Assembly (NCBI RefSeq): GCF_000402035.1
Contig: NC_021287.1
Span: 1,860,001-1,924,000, forward strand
Reading direction: 5' to 3'
Source: Caballeronia insecticola
GTDB taxonomy: Bacteria > Pseudomonadota > Gammaproteobacteria > Burkholderiales > Burkholderiaceae
Length of the DNA stretch: 64,000 nucleotides
Positions 42,832 through 51,811 of this stretch are shown in pieces. The notes under the pieces were generated by a model, which searched no databases, was not told the origin of the DNA, and saw only the letters and a program-made list of their open reading frames with translations. Each line of letters begins with the position of its first letter. Position 1 is the stretch's first letter. Position numbers and translations under genes: made by a program.

Positions 42832-43620
42832 TTATGAAGACGCGAGCGCGAGCCGGGGGAGCGCGGCGTGAGCGTTAGCCGTTGTGCCTAGGGAAAGCGC
42901 GTTTTCGTCGATGCCGCGCAGTTGCGCCAGCACCTGCGCGATGCGCGCGACCTGTTCCGGCGCGTTGCGCTGCTTGTAGAGCCAGGAAGGCGCGATGTCC
43001 GGCGCATCGGTTTCGAGGACGATCGCGTCGAGCGGCAGATCGGTCGCGAGCCGGCGGATCTGCAGCGCGCGCTCGAACGTCAAGTTGCCGCCGAAGCCGA
43101 GCCGCATGCCCTGCGCGATGAACGCCTCGGCCTGCTGGAAACTGCCGTTGAACGCATGCGCGATGCCGCGATGAATATCGTGCACGCGCAGGCCCTTCAG
43201 CACTTTGTCCTGCGACTTGCGCACGTGGCAGATCACGGGCAGATCGAATTCGCGCGCGAGCTTCAGTTGCTCGTTGTAGAAGAACTGCTGACGCGCGTCG
43301 TCGAGCGACGGCACGAAATAATCCAGCCCGATTTCACCGATGCCGACGAACAACGGATCGTCCATGCTCGCCGCGATTTCCTCGCGCAGCACGCGCAGGT
43401 CGTCGTCGCTGGCGCGCGGCGTGAACAGCGGATGGATGCCGAGTGCATACGCCCCGCCCGCGATGCGATGCGCGAGCGCGCGCACCGTCGCGAAGTTGCC
43501 GCGCTCGACGCCCGGAATCACGATGCGCGCGACGCCTGCATCGAACGCCGCGGCGGCCACGGCGTCGCGGTCGGCGTCGAACTCTCCGGCATCGAGATGA
43601 CAGTGCGTATCGATCCACAT
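42832..43620 (-). CDS. TatD-family metal-dependent DNase
   Basis: 262 residues from MWIDTHCHLDAGEFDADRDA. Metal-binding residues: His6 and His8 (DTHCH), the Glu of FVGIGEIGLDYFVP, His in FDLPVICHVRKSQD, and VLETDAPDIAPSWLYKQ. TIM-barrel hydrolase; E. coli TatD is a 3'-5' exonuclease acting in H2O2 damage repair. The gene begins 34 nt after lolD and ends 43 nt before comEC. Confidence 0.93.
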   Translation of the reverse strand: MWIDTHCHLDAGEFDADRDAVAAAAFDAGVARIVIPGVERGNFATVRALAHRIAGGAYALGIHPLFTPRASDDDLRVLREEIAASMDDPLFVGIGEIGLDYFVPSLDDARQQFFYNEQLKLAREFDLPVICHVRKSQDKVLKGLRVHDIHRGIAHAFNGSFQQAEAFIAQGMRLGFGGNLTFERALQIRRLATDLPLDAIVLETDAPDIAPSWLYKQRNAPEQVARIAQVLAQLRGIDENALSLGTTANAHAALPRLALASS

Positions 43621-43654
43621 GGCGGCCTCCCGTGCGCGGCGCGCGCTCAATGCA

Positions 43655-44368
43655 TCAGACCGGAACCGGCGGCTCTTCGTGCAGCACGCCGTCGCGCAGG
43701 CGCATGATGCGGTCGCAGCGCGCAGCGAGATCCGGATCGTGCGTGACAATCACGAAGCTCGTCTCCAGCGTCTGCGACAGCTCCAGCATCAGATTGAAGA
43801 CGGTATCCGCCGTGCCGCCGTCGAGATTGCCGGTCGGTTCGTCGGCGAGCACGCAAGCGGGACGCGTGACGAGCGCGCGCGCAATCGCCACGCGCTGACG
43901 CTCGCCGCCCGACAATTCGCCCGGCCGATGCTTCGCGCGATGCCCGATGCCTACGCGTTCGAGCATCTCGTGTGCCTGCCTGCGCGCGTCTTCTTCGGAC
44001 ATGCGGCGGATGCGCAGCGGCATCGCGACGTTATCGAGCGCCGTGAATTCCGGCAGCAGATGATGAAACTGATAGACGAAGCCAAGCGCGCGGTTGCGCA
44101 GCTCGTTGCGCTCCTTTTCCTTCAGCTCGGTGAACGGCTTGCCGAGCAGCGACACCTTGCCCGCGCTCGGTTCGTCGAGTCCGCCGAGCACATGCAGCAG
44201 CGTGCTCTTGCCCGAACCCGAGGCGCCGACGATCGCAAGCTTCTCGCCGCGCTTCACTTCGAGCTGCGCGTTGTCGAGCACCTGCACGTTGAAGCCGCCC
44301 TGCACGAAGGTCTTCGAAATGGCCGACGCGTGCAGCACGATATTGTTAGCGGGAATCAGATCACTCAT
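43655..44368 (-). CDS. lolD: Lipoprotein-releasing ABC transporter ATPase LolD
   Basis: Powers extraction of outer-membrane lipoproteins from the inner membrane. 237 residues from [20 protein letters not shown]. Walker A GASGSGKS (48-55), Q-loop [18 protein letters not shown], signature [15 protein letters not shown], Walker B and D-loop [14 protein letters not shown]-loop VTHDPDLA. It begins 8 nt inside the lolC end, so the two are translationally coupled. Confidence 0.98.
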   Translation of the reverse strand: MSDLIPANNIVLHASAISKTFVQGGFNVQVLDNAQLEVKRGEKLAIVGASGSGKSTLLHVLGGLDEPSAGKVSLLGKPFTELKEKERNELRNRALGFVYQFHHLLPEFTALDNVAMPLRIRRMSEEDARRQAHEMLERVGIGHRAKHRPGELSGGERQRVAIARALVTRPACVLADEPTGNLDGGTADTVFNLMLELSQTLETSFVIVTHDPDLAARCDRIMRLRDGVLHEEPPVPV

Positions 44369-45614
44369 AGCGCAGCGCCTCCGCCGGACGAACCTTCGCA
44401 CCGCGCCAGCTCGGATAGAGCGTTGCGAGCGACGACAACACAAACGCGATGATGCCGATCTTCGCGACATCGCCCGGTACGAGCTCCGACGGCAGTTCGC
44501 TGATGAAATACACCGACGACGGCAGGAACTGCACGTTGAAGAGATGCTCGATCATCGGCACGAGCCATGGAATGCTCCACGCGATAAGACAGCCAAGCGT
44601 CACGCCCAGCGCCGTGCCGATGAAACCGATCGTCACGCCCTGCACCACGAAAATTTTCATGATCGAGCCGGGCTGCGCGCCGAGCGTGCGCAAAATGGCG
44701 ATGTCGGCCTGCTTGTCGGTGACGGTCATCACGAGCGAGGACACGAGATTGAACGCCGCCACCGCAATGATCAGCGTGAGGATGATGAACATCATGCGCT
44801 TCTCGATCTGCACGGCGGAGAACCACGTCTTGTTCTGCTGCGTCCAGTCGCGGATATACAGATCGCCCGAAAGCGTGCGCGCAAGCTGGCGCGCAACTTC
44901 GGGCGCGCGCTGCATGTCCTTCAGGCGCAGGCGCACGCCGGTCGGCGCGGGCAAACGGAACAGCGCCTGCGCATCCTTGATGTCGATCAGCGCGAGCGTC
45001 GAATCGTATTCGTAGTGGCCCGACTCGAAGATGCCGACCACCGTGAACTGTTTGAGGCGCGGCATCATCCCGGCGGGCGTAATCGTGCCTTCGGGCGCGA
45101 CGAGCGTGATCTTGTCGTCTTTCATCACGCCGAGATTGGACGCGAGATCCTTGCCGAGCACGATGCCGAATTCGCCCGGATGCAGATCCGCGAGCGCGCC
45201 CGCGCGCATTTCCTTGCCGATATCCGACACTTCCGGCTCCAGCGACGGCTCCACGCCGCGCAGCGCCACCCCGCTCACCGCGCCCTGCCGCGTGAGCAGC
45301 GCCTGCGCCTCGACATACGGCGCCGCGCCGATCACTTCGGGATTGCGCCGCGCTTCCTGCACGGTCAATTGCCAGTTGGGCATCGAGCCGGTCGGCGAGA
45401 AGATCTCGACGTGCGCGAGCACCGACAACATGCGGTCACGCACTTCCTTCTGGAAGCCGTTCATCACGGAGAGCACAACAATCAGTGCGGCGACGCCAAG
45501 CGCGATGCCCGCCATCGACACGAGTGCGATGAAGGAGATAAAGCCGTTGCCTGTGGTGCGTTTGCTGGCGCGTGTGTATCGCCAGCCAATCTGCCATTCG
45601 TACGGAAGTTTCAA
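44361..45614 (-). CDS. lolC: Lipoprotein-releasing ABC transporter permease LolC/E
   Basis: Inner-membrane permease partner of LolD. 417 residues from a TTG (45614), reading [20 protein letters not shown]; an AAGGAC ribosome-binding site lies 6 nt upstream. Four membrane spans in the MacB/FtsX layout: residues ~28-50 ([20 protein letters not shown]) and three near the C-terminus ([60 protein letters not shown]), separated by a ~220-residue periplasmic domain. Only one permease gene is present, so the complex is probably a LolF-type homodimer. Confidence 0.95.
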   Translation of the reverse strand: MKLPYEWQIGWRYTRASKRTTGNGFISFIALVSMAGIALGVAALIVVLSVMNGFQKEVRDRMLSVLAHVEIFSPTGSMPNWQLTVQEARRNPEVIGAAPYVEAQALLTRQGAVSGVALRGVEPSLEPEVSDIGKEMRAGALADLHPGEFGIVLGKDLASNLGVMKDDKITLVAPEGTITPAGMMPRLKQFTVVGIFESGHYEYDSTLALIDIKDAQALFRLPAPTGVRLRLKDMQRAPEVARQLARTLSGDLYIRDWTQQNKTWFSAVQIEKRMMFIILTLIIAVAAFNLVSSLVMTVTDKQADIAILRTLGAQPGSIMKIFVVQGVTIGFIGTALGVTLGCLIAWSIPWLVPMIEHLFNVQFLPSSVYFISELPSELVPGDVAKIGIIAFVLSSLATLYPSWRGAKVRPAEALRYE

Positions 45615-45917
45615 GCGAGTCCTTTTTGCTGCTGTTCCAGCGTTGTTGTGCCCCGATAGCGCCGCGAGCGGCGTTTGCCCGGCTTGGGGCGGCATCGTAC
45701 GAATACGCTACGGCGGGCCTCGCGGATGCACGGCGAAGACTGCAACCCCGACGGTATCAGGTACCGGCGGCCGGGTCCGAGCGTGAAATTTGCGAAAGTT
45801 TGCCATATATGGACAAAGCCACGCATGAGCATGCGTCGCGCGTGCCGCAAAAACGGCCCCGCGGCCCGGATCGCACAAGGCGCCTTGCGTGTGCTTTGCC
45901 CTACAATGCGCAGCATC
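45615..45917. other. Divergent region between lolC and the RpfE-like gene
   Basis: 303 nt, no gene supported. It contains the perfect 10-bp palindrome CCATATATGG (45803-45812), flanked by TTTG and CAAA with one bulged base, in an otherwise GC-rich stretch. A binding site for a regulator of one or both neighbours is possible. Confidence 0.5.
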
Positions 45918-47012
45918 ATGCCCGTTCACGATCTCCATCTTCTTCTGCCCTTCGCGCTGCCCTCGGCCGCGGACGCCGCGACCGCCCTGCACGGGCTGCA
46001 GGGCGCGGCGCTCGACAAACTGCTCGCCCGCGCCACGCTCGAAGAACGCGTGATCGGCGAAGATTTCCAGCGCACGCTGCCGCACGAACGCTGGATCGCG
46101 CGGCGCTTCGGCGCGGTTGCGCCCACGGACACGCGCTACGCCGACGACGCCCCGCTCGCGCCCTTCATGCTGCTCGCCGATGGCGGCACGCCCGGCGACG
46201 CGTCGTGGGCCTGCATCGAGCCGGTTCACGTGCGCATCGCGCATGATCATCTCGTGCTGATCGACCCCGACACGCTCGGCGTTCACACGGAAGAAGCGCG
46301 CGCGCTGCTGGAGACGGCGCGGCCCGTGATCGAAGATCTGGGCGTGACGCTGCAGGCGCCGACGCCGCTGCGCTGGTATGTATCGGGCGATGCACTTGGC
46401 GCGCTCGCGGGCGCGTCGCCGTTGCGCGCGACCGGGCGCAACATCGAAATCTGGCTGCCGCACGAAGCCCGCACCGGCGAGCGTTCGCGCGCGTGGATGA
46501 AGCTGCAGAATGAAGTACAGATGGCGTGGTTCGAACATCCGCTGAACCTCGCGCGCGAATCGCACGGCCTGCCCGCGATCAACTCGATCTGGCTGCACGG
46601 GCAAGGCACGATGCGCACCGTCGCGAGCCCGTTCGCATACGTGATGTCCGGCGCCGCCGCCACGCGCGGCCTGGCGCTCGCGGCGGGCGTCGTGCCTGAC
46701 CTGGCGCCCGAATCGTTCGCCATGCTCGCGTCGGATCATGCAGCGGACCACGAACGGGGCACAACGCTCGTCGAGCTCGATCCGTTTTCCGCGCCGTTCA
46801 TCGAGCAGGACTGGGCGCGCTGGAACGACTCGCTCAAGGCGCTCGAAGCCGCGTGGTTCGCGCCCGCGCTCGACGCGCTCGGCCACGGCACGCTCGGCCA
46901 CCTGAGCCTCACGCTGTGCGGCGACACCGGCTCCGTCACGCTGTCCGTCACGCGCGCCGACTTGCGCAAGTTCTGGCGGCGTCGCCCGATTGCGGCGCTT
47001 CTCATCGAATAA
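45918..47012 (+). CDS. Conserved cytoplasmic protein, RpfE-like (COG4255-type)
   Basis: 364 residues from MPVHDLHLLLPFALPSAADA; an ATG four codons earlier is possible. Marks: GEDFQRTLPHERWIARRFGA, ACIEPVHVRIAHDHLVLIDP, ARPVIEDLGVTLQAPTPLRW, MKLQNEVQMAWFEHPLNLAR, the short motif SIWLHGQGT and VTRADLRKFWRRRP near the end. I recognise it as the 'regulatory protein RpfE type' family located beside recJ in Xanthomonas and Burkholderia; motif WLHGQG recalls phosphoglycerate-mutase-like annotation, which is doubtful. Molecular function unknown. It precedes recJ by 11 nt. Confidence 0.75.
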   Translation: MPVHDLHLLLPFALPSAADAATALHGLQGAALDKLLARATLEERVIGEDFQRTLPHERWIARRFGAVAPTDTRYADDAPLAPFMLLADGGTPGDASWACIEPVHVRIAHDHLVLIDPDTLGVHTEEARALLETARPVIEDLGVTLQAPTPLRWYVSGDALGALAGASPLRATGRNIEIWLPHEARTGERSRAWMKLQNEVQMAWFEHPLNLARESHGLPAINSIWLHGQGTMRTVASPFAYVMSGAAATRGLALAAGVVPDLAPESFAMLASDHAADHERGTTLVELDPFSAPFIEQDWARWNDSLKALEAAWFAPALDALGHGTLGHLSLTLCGDTGSVTLSVTRADLRKFWRRRPIAALLIE

Positions 47013-47023
47013 GGCACACCCGA

Positions 47024-48724
47024 ATGACGCGAATCGTTACGCGCGCCTCCTCTCCCGCCGACGCCGAAGCGCTGACGCGTCACGGCCTGCATCCCGTCAT
47101 CGCGCGGCTGTATGCGTCGCGCGGCGTCACCACGCCCGACGAAGTCGAAACCGAGTTCAAGCGCCTGCACGCGCCCGTCGGCCTGAAAGGCTGCGACGAT
47201 GCCGCCGTCGTGCTGGCCGACGCGCTCGCCGCGAATCGCCGCATGCTCGTCGTCGCGGACTACGACTGCGACGGCGCAACCGCCTGCGCCGTCGCCGTGC
47301 GCGGTCTGCGCATGTTCGGCGCGCAGATCGAGTATCTGGTTCCGAACCGCTTCGAGTATGGCTATGGGCTCACGCCGGAAATCGTCGAACTGGCCGCGCG
47401 CGCGAAGCTCGGACCGCCCGATCTGCTGATCACGGTCGATAACGGCATTGCGAGCGTCGAGGGCGTCGCAGCCGCGAATGCGCTCGGCATCGACGTGCTC
47501 GTCACCGATCACCATCTGCCCGGCGACACGCTTCCCGCCGCGCGCGCGATCGTCAATCCGAACCAGCCGGGCTGCACGTTTCCGAGCAAGTGCATCGCGG
47601 GCGTGGGCGTCATGTTCTATGTGCTGCTCGCGTTGCGCGCCGAACTGCGCAAACGCGGCGCGTACAAAAACGCGCCGGAACCGCGTCTGGACGGCCTGCT
47701 CGATCTCGTCGCGCTCGGCACCGTCGCGGACGTCGTCAAGCTCGACTGCAACAACCGCATTCTCGTTGCGCAGGGTTTGAAGCGGATTCGCTCGGGCCGC
47801 ATGCAGCCGGGCATCGCCGCGCTGTTCCGCGCCGCTGGGCGCGATGCGCGCGCAGCTTCCGGCTTCGATCTCGGCTTTGCGCTCGGACCGCGGCTGAACG
47901 CGGCGGGACGGCTGTCGGATATGTCGCTCGGCATCGAATGCCTGACGACCGACGATATCGGCCGCGCCTGGGACCTGGCGCAGCAACTCGACGCGATGAA
48001 CCGCGAGCGCCGCGAAATCGAAGCCGGCATGCAGCAGCAGGCGCTCGCGGAGTTGCAGACGTTCGATTGCGGCGAGCGCGCGACGCTCACGCTGTATGAC
48101 GCGAGCTGGCATCAGGGCGTGATCGGCATCGTCGCGGGGCGGCTGAAGGAGCGCTTTCACCGGCCGTCGTTCACCTTCGCCCATGCCGACGACAGCGGCA
48201 CGCTCTGCAAGGGCTCGGGCCGCTCGATTCCGGGTTTTCATCTGCGCGACGCGGTCGATCTGATCAGCAAGCGCGAGCCGGGACTCATCCACAAGTTCGG
48301 CGGCCACGCGATGGCGGCGGGCCTCACGCTCGCCACCGCGGACATCCCGCGCTTCACCGCGGCGTTCGAGGCGATTGGCCGCGAATGGCTGACGGCGGAA
48401 GCGCTCTCGCGCACCGTCGAAACCGACGGCGAACTGGAAGACGCGTATTTCACGCCGCAATTCGTCGAGATGCTCGACGCCGAAGTGTGGGGCCAGGGCT
48501 TCCCGGCGCCGACTTTCTCGGGCGAGTTCGAGATCGCGTCGCAGGCGCTCGTCAAGGACAAGCATCTGAAGCTGTCCCTATTGCGCGGGCGTCAGCGCTT
48601 CAACGCCATCTGGTTCAACCACGTCGAGCCGCTGCCTCCGCGCGCGACCGTCGCGTACAGGCTCGTCAGCGACTCGTGGAACGGCGTCGCGCGGGTGCAG
48701 TTGATCGTCGAGCACGCTGGCTGA
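47024..48724 (+). CDS. recJ: Single-stranded-DNA-specific exonuclease RecJ
   Basis: 5'-3' exonuclease of recombination and mismatch repair (it can act with MutS). 566 residues from MTRIVTRASSPADAEALTRH. DHH-family motifs: MLVVADYDCDGATACAVAVR (DYDCDG at 79-84), LITVDNGIASVEG, VLVTDHHLPGDTLPAARAIV (DHH at 162-164), ALGTVADVVKLDCNNRIL, GFALGPRLNAAGRLSDM; DHHA1 domain GKGSGRSIPG-type loop CKGSGRSIPGFHLRDAVDL and KFGGHAMAAGLTLA. Ends with an OB-fold. Separated from prfB by a 1.9-kb insertion. Confidence 0.97.
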   Translation: MTRIVTRASSPADAEALTRHGLHPVIARLYASRGVTTPDEVETEFKRLHAPVGLKGCDDAAVVLADALAANRRMLVVADYDCDGATACAVAVRGLRMFGAQIEYLVPNRFEYGYGLTPEIVELAARAKLGPPDLLITVDNGIASVEGVAAANALGIDVLVTDHHLPGDTLPAARAIVNPNQPGCTFPSKCIAGVGVMFYVLLALRAELRKRGAYKNAPEPRLDGLLDLVALGTVADVVKLDCNNRILVAQGLKRIRSGRMQPGIAALFRAAGRDARAASGFDLGFALGPRLNAAGRLSDMSLGIECLTTDDIGRAWDLAQQLDAMNRERREIEAGMQQQALAELQTFDCGERATLTLYDASWHQGVIGIVAGRLKERFHRPSFTFAHADDSGTLCKGSGRSIPGFHLRDAVDLISKREPGLIHKFGGHAMAAGLTLATADIPRFTAAFEAIGREWLTAEALSRTVETDGELEDAYFTPQFVEMLDAEVWGQGFPAPTFSGEFEIASQALVKDKHLKLSLLRGRQRFNAIWFNHVEPLPPRATVAYRLVSDSWNGVARVQLIVEHAG

Positions 48725-48820
48725 GCGGCGAATCACACGCGTGGCGCGCGCTTATGAGCCACGCGTAACTCAGCAACTTCCGATTATCTGCCTGGCTCCC
48801 CGTGTCACTCTTATGGCCCT

Positions 48821-48869
48821 TATAATGCACGTTTTTTGAGTGCCGAGCGGTTGGAGCGCCGAGCGGTTG
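48821..48869 (+). promoter_or_regulatory. -10 element and 16-bp direct repeat before the DUF5672 gene
   Basis: A consensus TATAAT (48821-48826) without a recognisable -35 lies 51 nt before the start. It is followed by two head-to-tail 16-bp copies: GAGTGCCGAGCGGTTG (48838-48853) and GAGCGCCGAGCGGTTG (48854-48869), which differ at one base. The second copy ends 7 nt before the start codon, so it also covers the Shine-Dalgarno position. Confidence 0.55.
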
Positions 48870-48876
48870 TAGACCC

Positions 48877-49752
48877 ATGCATAATCAGAAAATAAATCTG
48901 CGTAATGTCACGCTGTGCGCCGTAGATTGTCTTAATCCACTTCTCGCCGCGAGAGTGCTGAAAAAATCACAAGAACATTGCTTGTTCGGCGACACGATTC
49001 TGCTCACCGACAAACATGTCCAGACTAGCACGCGAATCGCGCTGATTCCTTCCATAAACTCCAAGGAAGAATATAGCGCGTTCATATTAAAGCATCTCGT
49101 CGAATATATATCGACACCTTGGGTATTACTGATCCAATGGGACGGATTTATTACGAATCCTTCCGCTTGGACGGAAGAATTTCTTTCGTTCGATTATATC
49201 GGCGCACGCTGGCCGTGGCATTTTGGACACCTGCCCGTCGGAAACGGCGGATTTTCTCTGCGCTCGAAACGGCTTCTGCAGATACTCGCCAGTGACACGC
49301 GTATTCAGCCAGATCCGGCATTCGGTGAAGACGAGCTGATTTGCCGCACTCATCGGCCATTGCTGGAAGCCGATTACGGCATCAAGTTCGCCACGGAACA
49401 GGTCGCCGACCAATTCTCCGTGGAATGCTCCTTGTCGTCAGAAGCGCCGTTCGGTTTTCACGGCATCTTCCATTTGCATCGTTTCGCCAACGACAGCGAT
49501 CTCCAATTTTTGGCGCGACACGCTCATCGGCGTACGGTGACCACAGTCGATTTCGTCGCGCTGTGGTGCCGGTGCTTCGAAGCCGGCAGGATGCAGACTG
49601 CAGACGCCCTCTATGAGGCCCTGAGCAGAGTCGCGCTCCCCCAAGAATTTGCAATAATTTGCACTTATCGCGGAATCGACTGGACGCCCGAGCAGATCGC
49701 GGAACGCTTCGCGATCAGCCAAGCGAGGCTCACCAAGAAATTCGCCGCCTGA
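48877..49752 (+). CDS. DUF5672 protein (glycosyltransferase-like)
   Basis: 291 residues. Family-like segments: [76 protein letters not shown] and [19 protein letters not shown]; the aromatic/Asp-rich WDGF, YIGAPW-like and [10 protein letters not shown] motifs are those of DUF5672, whose members sit beside glycosyltransferases and methyltransferases. No signal peptide. Codon use looks more AT-rich at third positions than in recJ or prfB (for example AATAAATCTGCG-type stretches), a sign of transfer. A C-terminal ~45 residues ([20 protein letters not shown]) resemble no domain I know. Confidence 0.75.
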   Translation: MHNQKINLRNVTLCAVDCLNPLLAARVLKKSQEHCLFGDTILLTDKHVQTSTRIALIPSINSKEEYSAFILKHLVEYISTPWVLLIQWDGFITNPSAWTEEFLSFDYIGARWPWHFGHLPVGNGGFSLRSKRLLQILASDTRIQPDPAFGEDELICRTHRPLLEADYGIKFATEQVADQFSVECSLSSEAPFGFHGIFHLHRFANDSDLQFLARHAHRRTVTTVDFVALWCRCFEAGRMQTADALYEALSRVALPQEFAIICTYRGIDWTPEQIAERFAISQARLTKKFAA

Positions 49753-50323
49753 TCACAAACTAGCGCGGGAGCGTTTGCGGCCCGCGCCGAATGATCGAAT
49801 CCGAGATGGGAATAGCGCTGCGCCAGTTCTTCCCACAGCTTCCACACGCCGAAATTACGTTCGCGCACGCTGATGTCATCAAAAAACACGATGCCGCGAT
49901 CCGACCTTTTCGGAAGCCACGTTTCGAAATCGTGTTTCACCGCTTCGTAGGTATGAAGACCGTCAATATGCAGAAGGTCGACCACCGTCGCCGAAATGCG
50001 CTGCCGCCTCATCGAAAGTCATTCGCATCAACTTGCGTGCAAATCCGGATAGATGTCGTCGGAATAAAGACCTGCGTGTTCATCGCCTTGCCATGTATCC
50101 ACCGCATGACAGCGGGTTTGGATGCCATGCTCCTTTACTGCCTGACAGAACGCAGCATATGAAACGCCCCAATGAGAGCCCAGTTCGACCAGCAAGCGCT
50201 GCTTGACGGCCGCCGCAATCCCGCAGAAAAGGGCACATAACCGAACCATGCACTGGGCGCAAGACGCCACGGACGAATGAACATCGCAGGATTAAGCAGA
50301 AATTGGGCAAGTTCCGATTTCAT
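49665..50323 (-). pseudogene. Class I SAM methyltransferase remnant with three frameshifts
   Basis: Pieces of one methyltransferase lie in order on the minus strand but in changing frames: MKSELAQFLLNPAMFIRPWR (from 50323), then AAAVKQRLLVELGSHWGVSY after a shift near 50220, then [16 protein letters not shown] after a shift near 50031, then [20 protein letters not shown] and [20 protein letters not shown] after a shift near 49996. The order [28 protein letters not shown] is that of the Methyltransf_24 family. The last frame runs into the convergent DUF5672 end and stops at 49665, so the true 3' end is probably lost. Clearly non-functional unless the shifts are sequencing errors. Confidence 0.8.
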
Positions 50324-50618
50324 TATTAATTAACCCCCTTTTGAGTCCTCGTTTTTGCGCGATTTTTTTGATAAAACAGGCACGACCATTCGAGGGTTTT
50401 CGAACAGGCACTTTCATTTTGCGCATCGGGTTCTTCGGGATTATGGACGAATTAACTAGTCGATTTGAATCGACAGACAACATGGATTCGTCGGCATCCC
50501 GAATCATGACCCGCGTGCGGCTGCCGACCGGTTAAAGCTTCGCGCGCCGGTCGGCCCGTCCCGGCCAACCCTGTCAATCGGCTATAATTCACCCTTTTTA
50601 CGAAGCCGAAGATCGACA
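50324..50618. other. AT-richer spacer before prfB
   Basis: 295 nt. The left part (50324-50510) is AT-rich with runs of T and no gene I can support, although open frames exist on both strands. The right part has a 9-bp perfect inverted repeat GCCGACCGG (50523-50531) / CCGGTCGGC (50547-50555) with a 15-nt loop, and then a consensus TATAAT (50583-50588), probably the prfB -10 box, 30 nt before its start. Confidence 0.55.
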
Positions 50619-51723
50619 ATGGAAGCGGAACGTCTCAACGCGATCGAAAGCCTTCTGGCCGACCTGCGCCGTCGCGCGGGCGAGCTACGGGGGTATCTTT
50701 GACTACGACGCCAAGTCCGCGCGTCTAGCCGAAGTCAACAAAGAACTCGAAGACCCGAACGTCTGGAACGACTCGAAGAACGCCCAGGCGCTCGGTCGTG
50801 AAAAGAAGCTGCTCGACGGCGTGGTGTCCAAGCTCACCGCGCTCGACAACGACCTGCGCGACGCCAGCGATCTCTTCGACATGGCGCGCGAGGAAGAAGA
50901 CGAAGACACGCTCGTCGCCTGCGAAGCCGATGCCGACGCCTTGCGCGTGCGCGTCGAAGACACGGAATTCCGCCGGATGTTCTCGAATCCGGCCGATCCG
51001 AACAATTGCTTCATCGACATCCAGGCCGGCGCCGGCGGCACCGAGGCGTGCGACTGGGCGTCCATGTTGCTGCGCCAGTATCTGCGCTACTGCGAGCGCA
51101 AGGGCTTCAAGACCGAAGTGCTGGAAGAATCGGAAGGCGACGTCGCCGGCATCAAGAGCGCGACCATCAAGGTCGAAGGCGAATATGCGTACGGCTATCT
51201 GCGCACCGAAACCGGCATTCACCGGCTCGTGCGCAAGTCGCCGTTCGATTCGTCGGGCGGACGGCATACGTCGTTTTCATCGGTGTTCGTGTATCCGGAA
51301 ATCGACGATTCGATCGAGATCGAAATCAATCCGGCGGATGTCCGCACCGACACGTATCGTGCATCGGGCGCGGGTGGTCAGCACATCAACAAGACCGACT
51401 CCGCCGTGCGTCTCACGCACGCGCCGACCGGCATCGTCGTGCAGTGCCAGAACGACCGCTCGCAGCACCGCAACCGCGCGGAAGCCATGGCGATGCTGAA
51501 GGCGCGTCTCTATGAATTTGAGATGCGCAAGCGCCAGGCCGAACAGGACAAGCTCGAATCGAGCAAGACCGATGTGGGCTGGGGCCATCAGATCCGCTCC
51601 TACGTGCTCGATCAGAGCCGTGTGAAGGATCTGCGCACCAGTGTGGAAATGAGCAACACGCGCGCCGTGCTCGACGGCGACCTCGACGACTTCATCAGCG
51701 CGAGTCTGAAACAGGGCGTTTAA
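50619..51723 (+). CDS. prfB: Peptide chain release factor 2 (programmed +1 frameshift)
   Basis: Releases peptides at UGA and UAA. The coding sequence is 50619-50699 joined to 50701-51723, total 367 residues. Frame 0 reads [20 protein letters not shown] through codon 27 (CTT) and stops at TGA (50700-50702); skipping one base continues as [22 protein letters not shown]2 marks: the SPF anticodon-like motif in [20 protein letters not shown], and the GGQ peptidyl-hydrolase motif at about residues 252-254 ([18 protein letters not shown]). A start at an internal GTG would truncate the protein and should not be annotated. Confidence 0.97.
50686..50703 (+). promoter_or_regulatory. RF2 autoregulatory frameshift site
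   Basis: The sequence TACGGGGGTATCTTTGAC contains an internal Shine-Dalgarno-like GGGGG, three nt (TAT) before CTT, and then TGA C. This is the classical slippery CUU-UGA-C signal: when RF2 is scarce, ribosomes shift +1 from CUU to UUU and make full-length RF2. Confidence 0.93.
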
Positions 51724-51811
51724 GTCCGCCGGCGCGGGTCCCGTCGAGCGGGGTCCGCGCTTTCGTTTCATTCCGCCGCGCCTCCGCCTGCATCACAAGC
51801 CAAGAAAGATC

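Noticed and set aside
50341..50535. 64-codon plus-strand frame and a 71-codon minus-strand frame before prfB
   Set aside because: Neither has a ribosome-binding site or family match; the region is AT-rich, which makes open frames here less surprising but not better supported.
50700..50702. Apparent premature stop in prfB
   Set aside because: It is the TGA of the RF2 programmed frameshift, not a mutation.
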